Source: Arcuatula senhousia (Eukaryota > Mollusca > Bivalvia > Mytilida > Mytilidae). From it: 64,000 bases of DNA. The notes under the pieces were generated by a model. It saw nothing but the letters and a program-made list of their open reading frames with translations, searched no databases and had not been told where the DNA came from. The stretch lies in contig OZ020317.1 of the NCBI GenBank assembly GCA_963971305.1, forward strand, positions 21,160,001 through 21,224,000, written 5' to 3'. Below, one piece after another: positions 56,561 to 64,000 of the stretch. A program made the translations under genes and the position numbers. Every line of letters starts with the position of its first letter. Within the stretch, counting starts at the first letter, position 1.

Positions 56561-57089
56561 ATATATCACTTTGTTGTCCGTTCCTTTCAGCCCATACCAA
56601 GTTCAGACTTACGATATCTACACTACCGCTTGTGTCGCGTACACTTATTCCACCTTTCATTATCTTTTAGTATTTAGTAGACGTAAATTCAACAAAGAAC
56701 CATTGACGCATCATTTACGCCAGGCATTCGTTATCAATTGTTGCTTCAAAAGAGACCATACGAAAAAACATCTTTAAAATGAAAAATGCAAACACAGTCA
56801 CCTTTGTTTGCCGCACTATTATTGAGCTCACTTTACCGTATCGTAACGCATTTCACAAAATTCAAAGTCCGTTTTACGGTGTGTTGTCTGTTTGTACTAG
56901 TCTGATAGCTTATTCAAAAACTAATTATGAGAAGTGGATCAAGGGGTCAATAACGTAATCTAGTGTTTAAGGCCCTTGCAATACTATGAAAAAGAAAACA
57001 TGATACGACATAAGAAGGTGGTGTTAAAAAAAAACTGTAAATTGAAAAGACATAAAAAAAGAAGTGGGAAAGGGTGGATATTGAAGCCA

Positions 57090-58858
57090 ATGTGGTGCAC
57101 TTCTTAGCGTCTACATTTTTGTTTGTACAAAGGGATATTTAACATGCATGAAACGTGGTAATATCCATACAGCTTGACTTGTTATCGTCAGTGGTCAGGC
57201 CTTATATTTGTAGACTTGATAATATTCCTGAAATAGGGCTACATTATCTCTTTGGCTATCTAGCGTACAAACTTGGTAGCCCCTCTGGGGCTAAGCAAAT
57301 AACCGATATCAGAATTTGAGACCCTTAGTCGCCTCTTGACTCTAGTGTGGGCCTTTTTTGCACCTATGGCCCCATAACAACGGAGAATGATGTACACAGA
57401 CATAAACTTTCTTTCTAAAAACTGAGCCATCTATACGCATAAATGTGTAAAATTAAAATGAAACAACATGCGATCGTATTTGCTAGAATGAAGTTAAAAT
57501 AAATAATAAAATGTGGCTCACAAATAAAAGAAATGCTTGGAAAGAGGAAACACACGTAATAGGAAAATACGAATTCTTTTAAGCTTCCAAAAAAACAAAT
57601 TGAAATAAATTAAACAAAAAAAAATTAAGGTGCCAACATTTTCTAAAGGGCTATATAAAATGTAAATACATCGACTGAAGTGTACACATATTCCACGTCT
57701 TGTTACCAGTTGTACATGTGAAAACAAAAGCTTGCCTACACGGCCAAGAATCCTTAACTAAAACGAATATTGCTACATGTAACCACACTTCTTGAACAAA
57801 AAATTTCTTTTCGTAGTTTTAGGCATTCAAGAATCCTAAACTAAAAGGGTTACAAAACTTCTTGAACAACCAAAATAACAAAAAATGTTTACGTAGGTAC
57901 AGGCATTAAAAATAATATTCTGTCACCTTGATGTGAATAGCGTGCATCAGTTCGAAACAAATTTTTTAACGTTCCATGATGCAAAAAATGTAAGCATGGA
58001 TGCATACAAATTTTACTACTATAATTCAAAAGTTTAAATGTACATGCTTCAATGCATATCCATTTCTATGTATCTTTCACATGTGAAAGAGTTGGTGTTT
58101 ATCGCCTACAAAAAGGTATGGGTATTAAAAAATTGAAATAGAATCTTTTTGAAATTTTTATGGTAAATTCATTTGTATGAAAAAGTATGAGCATTTTAAT
58201 AAACAATAAAAGCAATAGGCCACGGTACTTCCTTTTAAATAATTGGGTTTTAATCTTTAAGAAATTTATATAGATTGTATAGGAAAACATTCTCGAAATC
58301 CATATATTTTTTAAACTTGACATAAATATTTCTCCAGATTTGGTAAGATTACAAAGATGGGATATACTTTTGATTTCCGTAATAAAAAAAGTTGGGTCAC
58401 GATATTTCTTTTCGAGACATTAAAGGAAAACTAAAGTTTTCCATACATTTCTTTGTAAAAATTAGTCACACATTTTCCCGCTAATTATCTCCCATTAAAT
58501 TGGATTTTTTAAGAAAAAGCTTAATATCTTTTGAAGTGTTTATCTTGTATATTACTATTTATGAAAAATGATAAAAAATAAAGTGTAACAAGTGTTCAAA
58601 ACTGAAATATAGGCTTAAATTTGCAAGATGACTGAAAAAGATTTTTAACCTCCAGCCTCCTTGAGTAATTTTGACTGACAACTTGTCATTATTTCTTTTA
58701 ACTTAATCAGTTTTTTTCATAAAACTTATTTCTCTGAATTATCTTTACACCTAACTTTTTAGTGCTTTTCTTTGATGGTAAAATTTAACGATCATCAGGC
58801 CTTAATACTTGTGTGCCAACATTCGTGCACAAGTAGATCACTGGGATATTACTGGAAA
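57090..58858 (+). repeat. Tandem segmental duplication, copy 1
   Basis: Collinear with 58868-61410. Shared blocks: cacttcttagcg, gggatatttaacatgcatga against gggatctccaacgtgtatga, ttagtcgcctctt, ataaatgtgtaaa, catgcgatcg, aatacatcga, gcctacacggccaagaa, cagttcgaaac, gatcatcaggcc and cttgtgtgccaacattcgtg. No gene is recognised. Confidence 0.75.
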
Positions 58859-59244
58859 ACTATGCCTAATATGTTGTGTACTTCTTAGCGGTCCACAAAG
58901 GGATCTCCAACGTGTATGAAATGTGGTACTCTCCATACACCTTGGCCTGGTACAATTAGCGATTAGGCCCTAAATTTTGGACCTTGCAAACTTAGCTGTA
59001 GTGAAGTAGGGCAACCCACTTCAGGCATTTAGGATACACTTGATAGCTATATGGGTTAAGCATTAACCCGATGTCTGAATCCAAGACCTTAGTCGCCTCT
59101 TACGACAAGCTAAGCTCTTCTGCGGGCCTATTTGCAACCATTGCCTTAAAACAATAAAAATGATTTATGCAGACAAATCGTTCTATTTTTAAAAAACTGA
59201 GGAATCCATTTTAGACATAAATGTGTAAATATAAAATAGTATTT

Positions 59245-60113
59245 TTGGTTATATTGTTCTATATATATCTTCATATTCATACAGTGTTTGGCATTTTGAA
59301 TAGTTTTGGTAGAGCGCCTCTGATGAGTCTTGAATAGACGAAACGCGCGTCAGGCGTAGCAAAATTTATTGTCTGGAACTTTGTTGTCATTTGTATTTCG
59401 AACACACGTGAAGGTTAGCACTGCTGGTGGAGTGTAAATTCCCCGAGGTTAGCCCGCTGCGGCACCAACACTTTTGAGTTGGAGAATACATCAAAGCTTT
59501 AAATTATCCGTCTAAATTTCAAAATTGTCTAAACCCTAAGGTTCTTCTTACCCCAGACATAGGTTGAATATCTTAGTAATTATTTGGTTCCCCAGTTTGG
59601 TATTTTTGGTTATATTGTTCTATGCTCTTCATATTCATACAGTGTTTGGCATTTTAAATAGTTTTGGTAGAGCGCCTCTGATGAGTCTTGAATAGACGAA
59701 ACGCGCGTCAGGCGTAGCAAAATTTATTGTCTGGAACTTTGTTGTCATTTGTATTTCGAACACACGTGAAGGTTAGCACTGCTGGTGGAGTGTAAATTCC
59801 CCGAGGTTAGCCCGCTCCGGCACCAACACTTTTGAGTTGGAGAATACATCAAAGCTTTAAATTATCCGTCTAAATTTCAAAATTGTTTAAACCCTAAGGT
59901 TCTTTCTACCCCAGACATAGGTTGAATATCTTAGTAATTATTTGGTTCCCCAGTTTGGTATTTTTGGTTATATTGTTCTATGCTCTTCATATTCATACAG
60001 TGTTTGGCATTTTAAATAGTTTTGGTAGAGCGCCTCTGATGAGTCTTGAATAGGCGAAACGCGCGTCAGGCGTAGCAAAATTTATTGAATGGAACTTTGT
60101 TGTCATTTGTATC
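59245..60113 (+). repeat. R1 tandem array, period about 357 bases, about 2.4 units
   Basis: cttcatattcatacagtgtt recurs at about 59269, 59625 and 59982. Units are nearly identical and end with gcgcgtcaggcgtagcaaaa tttatt and ggaactttgttgtcatttgt. The start of the next unit supplies ggtatttttggttatattgt. These are the freshest R1 copies in the window. Confidence 0.9.
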
Positions 60114-60228
60114 TACATGCGATCGCAGTTGCTTGAATGAGGTAAAATGAAATCATAGAAAATGTGGAACTGTGGCTCACACATAAGTATTTCTATAAGT
60201 AAATAAATGAGTTGTTTGGATGGTGAAA

Positions 60229-60600
60229 GAAGCAGAGATACCAATATGGCATCCGAATGTCAAAGTCCGGAACGGCAGAGAGAAAACCAGTAAGCACCAA
60301 CGAGGACAGGACAAAAAAAAACAGACAATATATAAAACACGGATACACAAAAAAAAACTACTGAATATTAATTATCAACTCGAACTCTAATCGTGATGAG
60401 AGTGAACTCAGGTACTCTGGAAGAGTAAGCGAATCCTGCCTGCTACAGCATACGCGTGGCGTTGCCAATTTCCAATTCAGTGTGTCGAATCCGGTAAAGG
60501 AAGACAAAAAACCTATGATAAACAAACATCTGCACTCATCTGAGAGATGGAAATCCCATATATGTCTATGAGTGCATTATGTCTACCAAAACAAATTCTT
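60229..60600 (-). mobile_element. PLE 3' fragment, minus strand
   Basis: From gaagcagagataccaatatg through caactcgaactctaatcgtg and gagtgaactcaggtactctg to tctgcactcatctgagagat and gagtgcattatgtctacc: the reverse complement of the 3' untranslated region and the last about 30 codons. 5'-truncated. Confidence 0.75.
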
Positions 60601-61410
60601 AACTGAACACATATCAAAAGAAGGATACGAATGAATATACTATAATCAAATATTTTGAAAAAATAAAAAAACAAACAATTTAGGTGCCCACATGTTCAGA
60701 CATAAAGTCCATCTAAAGGAGCTCATTAAAATGTTAATACATCGAGTGACGTGTACATGTGTCATACGCCTTGGTATCATTAATACATGTGCAAACATCG
60801 GCTTACCTACACGGCCAAGAACCATAAACTAATCGTGTTTTTACAACCACACTTCTTTTAACAAAAAATTATTTCGTAGGTGCAGGCATTAAAAATGTGG
60901 TTTTGAATAGTGTTCAACAGTTCGAAACGAGCTTTTTAATGTCCAATTATGCAAATTCTGTAAGCATTGAGGCACACATATTTGATAATACAAAGGTTAA
61001 ATGCACACGCTTCAACGCACTAAAAATTGATGTATTTTATTCTTGTGAAAGAGTAAGTGTTCAACACCTATGTGACATTATACAGAACTAAAACTATGCA
61101 TCACTTGTATTATTAACAAATTTTAAATTTTGTTAAATATTATATACTTTTTAATTATAAAGGTATTGGTACAGAAGCTTGAGGACATTTGGACTTACTC
61201 CTTTGCGCCTATTTCTTGTGACTTAATTTTAACTGACTACTATTCATCTATTTCTTATGACTTGATCAGTTTTTTCTTGTTAAAAATAATTTCTGTTCGT
61301 TATTTTTACGCCTATCTTTTTAGTACTTTTCTCGGACGGTAATATATCACGATCATCAGACCTGAATACTTGTGTGCCAACACTCGTTCACAAGTAGATC
61401 ACTGTGATAA

Positions 61411-63814
61411 AACTTATCCGCTTTACAATATTGGTCACGTGTAACCGAACATGTTATACTATGGAAATAGGCACCCTTTCCTTTAAAAAAAAATGAAAAA
61501 AGATTATGAAGTAGGCGTGCATGATAGAATATCCAACAACAAATATTGAGAGATTTTAACAGTGGAAAATTAATGACAATAAAGAATTTTTACATGAATG
61601 ACCCAAAGGGTAGTTGCAAACCAACCAACGGAGGAACAGCCAAATATCAAGGACCTAATTTTTTATATATACTTTTTATCATTACGTGTTATATACGTAT
61701 TAGAAATAAGCATACATACCTACATATAGCTCTATAACTTTAACGTTTTACCCTGTTCTAACATCAAATGAATAATGGTAATTCAAAAAAGCTATCTAGG
61801 CATCAATCCCAAGTGTTTTATAAAAGGATATGGAGTAAAAAATGAACATATGGCTAAAACAAATATGTAAACTCAAACTGCAATTATGTTTAGCTGTATG
61901 GCTCAATTTCAGATTCAATCATTAAATAACGGGATTTAAATAAAAGAAAAAAATGGCAAAAAATGGTTGTATAAAGAAGAATGGAGTTTAACGACAATAA
62001 AACATAAAGAATAATGTCAATGTTGCTAAAAAAATAACAGAATAGAAAAACGGGTAAGCAAACAAAGTGAGGATCACAACAATGTCTAATTAAGAATGTG
62101 ATACTATTATAATTAATGTTATTTTTTATCTTATAAATTAAGAAAAAATTTGACAGCATATTTAGTATATCCAATACATTTTATAGATACCGTAAAACAT
62201 ATTTACCCAGTTTTTTAGTAGTTTATCATATAATAAGAGGCAGTGCCCTGCCTTGGTTATACCAAATAAAATAAATTCAAACCAAATTTTACAACAAATT
62301 ATGTACAGTACAACAAAGCAATGTATAAAGCCAGTATCCTTCCCTGGTTATTCCAAATAACACAAGATAAAATTATTTTTTTAAATGACTTTCATCCACA
62401 TGAATAAATGTAACTCTATATTTCGTATGAACTTTTCCACTTATTTTATACACTTTTAATTTGCATTTGCATTTTTGCAATTGTGCAATTATAAATTCAT
62501 AGAAATTAAATATAATTTCCCTGAACATTTATGTTATTTTCTTGTGCGGGAAGTAAAATTGGTGTCTGTTTTTTGTCCCGTTCTTATTGGTGCTTACTAG
62601 TTTTGTCTCTATCCTTTTGGACTTTTGACAATCGGATACCCAATAAGTATCTCTGCTTCTTAAAAATTTATGTATATTTGTATCTAAATTCTAAGATTTT
62701 GAATCAATATTGTAACAGTCACTTCTAGGAACCCGCAAATCGAGTAATCAGTTACTACACCTCAAAAAAAAAATTTTGTTGTATCATATCTACGAAAAAT
62801 TAAAAATAATATCAAAGCAAGAACTAACCATTTCGTCTAACATGATATTGAATTTTTCTACCAGTGCCTGAAAACGATGAAATGATTTTTTTAGAGATCA
62901 CATGAAACGTATTTTCTTATAACCTTGGTCTAATAGTCGGTTATATCATATAATTTATGAATTTAAAAAGATTATAAAAAAATCTTTTTTAAATGAATAT
63001 TTAAATTCCTGTATGAAAATATCAACAGTCCATGCACGTGTCCAAAGCACACGTCATTGTTGTGGTGCAATTTGATTGGTCAGTGACCGTCACCCGAAAA
63101 AAAATAGTTCCAGTCTTTCACCTGTATTCTTGGCTTATTAGTTATAAATTAATTACTCACTTTAATTACTGACACAACACATTGAGTTAATTGGCTTGGT
63201 ATTGTAAATTTGTCAATCACTCAATGGCTTCATTTCATTGTAAACATTGACCTGTGACTGTTTTGCAATGCTGATAGCGTCTAAGTACAGACTGATAGCG
63301 TCTCAGCAAAAAAGGATAGCGTCTTGGTACTGATATTCTATTAAGCCTGGGGTTAACACTAAGAGACAGATGAAAAGAGAACAAAAATTACCAAACATCA
63401 ATCAGCAAGGTAGACTGAAGTCGTGTACGGTGAATTTGTCATTTCCTTTGTCAATTTATTCTATTCATTCGGTATCAAATTCATTTCATTGAAGTCTATT
63501 CAGACTTTCATGATTTAGATACTAGTACATAACGTTTTTTTTACCTTCGTTAAATAAGGAAATACTTTTACTACGGTTAATCAAATTAATTTTCATGTCG
63601 TTTCAAGTCTTGTGTTTGTTTTTTGTTTCCTTCTAGTGTGTACATTTCATATCATTCCATAATTGTAAGCCTGGTACTTCTATTTTCCTTAGCAGCATTT
63701 TTTGTCAACGTGTCTGTTCATGGTGAGATTGCTTAAAATTATTGATATTTTTTTTACTTTTCGATTAAATTTTGACAATTGACTTATTCTAGATGTAAAA
63801 AAATGGTTGGTCTC
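61411..63814. other. Right flank, mostly AT-rich
   Basis: Apart from a 110-base PLE scrap (62550-62659) nothing is recognised. The words gatagcgtct occur three times at 63276-63333 (a minor local repeat). Confidence 0.35.
62550..62659 (+). mobile_element. Short PLE 3'-terminal fragment
   Basis: gtgtctgttttttgtcccgt, tcttattggtgcttactagt, tttggacttttgacaatcgg and the terminus tatctctgcttc. Only the last 110 bases of the element are present. Confidence 0.7.
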
Positions 63815-63819
63815 TATGT

Positions 63820-64000
63820 CTCAACAGCATCATAGTCTTTCTGTATCTGACTGAAATCCTTAGTTTTTGGTATTGCTGTGCGCATTGCTGTGATTATTAA
63901 AAGCCGGACATTTCTTATTACATGTCTTAAATGTCTTTTGTATATACTAATGATAACAAAGGTCATATTACAGTGCCTTGTGGAACACCTGTGATGCACG
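63820..64000 (-). pseudogene. Degraded LINE (non-LTR) reverse transcriptase fragment, cut by window edge
   Basis: Read on the minus strand from the right edge, ITGVPQGTVI*PLLSLVYTK (then DI) corresponds to the non-LTR RT signature GVPQGTVLGPLLFxxYxxDI. After frameshifts, TAIPKTKDFSQIQKDYDAVE resembles the region after the FADD box. Several stops and a missing YADD/FADD core show it is dead. The rest lies beyond 64000. Confidence 0.65.

Larger units (their letters stand above)
58868..61410 (+). repeat. Tandem segmental duplication, copy 2 (with inserts)
   Basis: Same order of blocks as copy 1, interrupted by an R1 tandem array at about 59245-60113 and by a PLE fragment at 60229-60600. Copy 1 has neither, so both arrived after the duplication or were lost from copy 1. 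Confidence 0.75.

Overview
The window looks like nuclear DNA of a bivalve mollusc, probably a mussel of the Mytilus type. This is an inference. It rests on high AT content, multi-exon genes with GT-AG introns, extracellular-domain families that are expanded in molluscs (LRR receptors, WSC plus PAN-like proteins, GT31 glycosyltransferases), abundant Penelope-like reverse-transcriptase fragments and a tRNA-derived SINE. There are no operons and no prokaryotic signals, and most of the 64 kb is introns and repeats.

Genes. (1) 1.4-20 kb, plus strand: the 3' part of a leucine-rich-repeat receptor. It has seven small LRR exons (six of exactly 72 bases, all joined in phase 2), an LRRCT exon, a spacer exon, a transmembrane exon and a short tail exon ending at 19987. 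The 11 exons join in one frame to give 381 residues; the 5' end lies outside the window. (2) 42.2-48.5 kb, minus strand: a WSC domain split over two exons, followed by a PAN/apple-like exon that ends the protein; the N-terminal exon was not found. (3) 51.57-52.01 kb, minus strand: a probable two-exon, 72-residue secreted protein. (4) 53.8-54.8 kb, minus strand: an intronless type II membrane GT31 (beta-1,3-galactosyltransferase family) protein of 324 residues.

Mobile DNA. A Penelope-like (PLE-type) reverse transcriptase family is present in at least a dozen pieces that share the same 3' end. The best copy (22.77-24.41 kb) keeps the whole visible RT core with one in-frame stop. One 5'-truncated copy is fused to an inverted telomere-like TTAGGG/CCCTAA stretch at 13.47 kb. 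Other pieces include two SINE copies, a deleted Tc1-like element, a LINE reverse-transcriptase remnant at the right edge, and several foldback elements.

The centre of the window (20.88-40.56 kb) is the most unusual part. It is a large imperfect palindrome built from nested, TA-flanked inverted-repeat units. Outer arms of about 1.5-1.8 kb match in inverted orientation. Inside is an 8.4-kb unit with AACGTTCC-rich ends. Inside that is a 5.9-kb unit with a perfect 26-base terminal inverted repeat that carries about 19 copies of a 247-base satellite. Each unit has its own short tandem repeat just inside its ends. A fourth unit of the same plan (45147-45932) interrupts a PLE fragment, which lets its insertion site be read directly.

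Right part: 57.1-61.4 kb is a tandem segmental duplication. Its second copy has been enlarged by a 357-base tandem repeat and by a PLE fragment.
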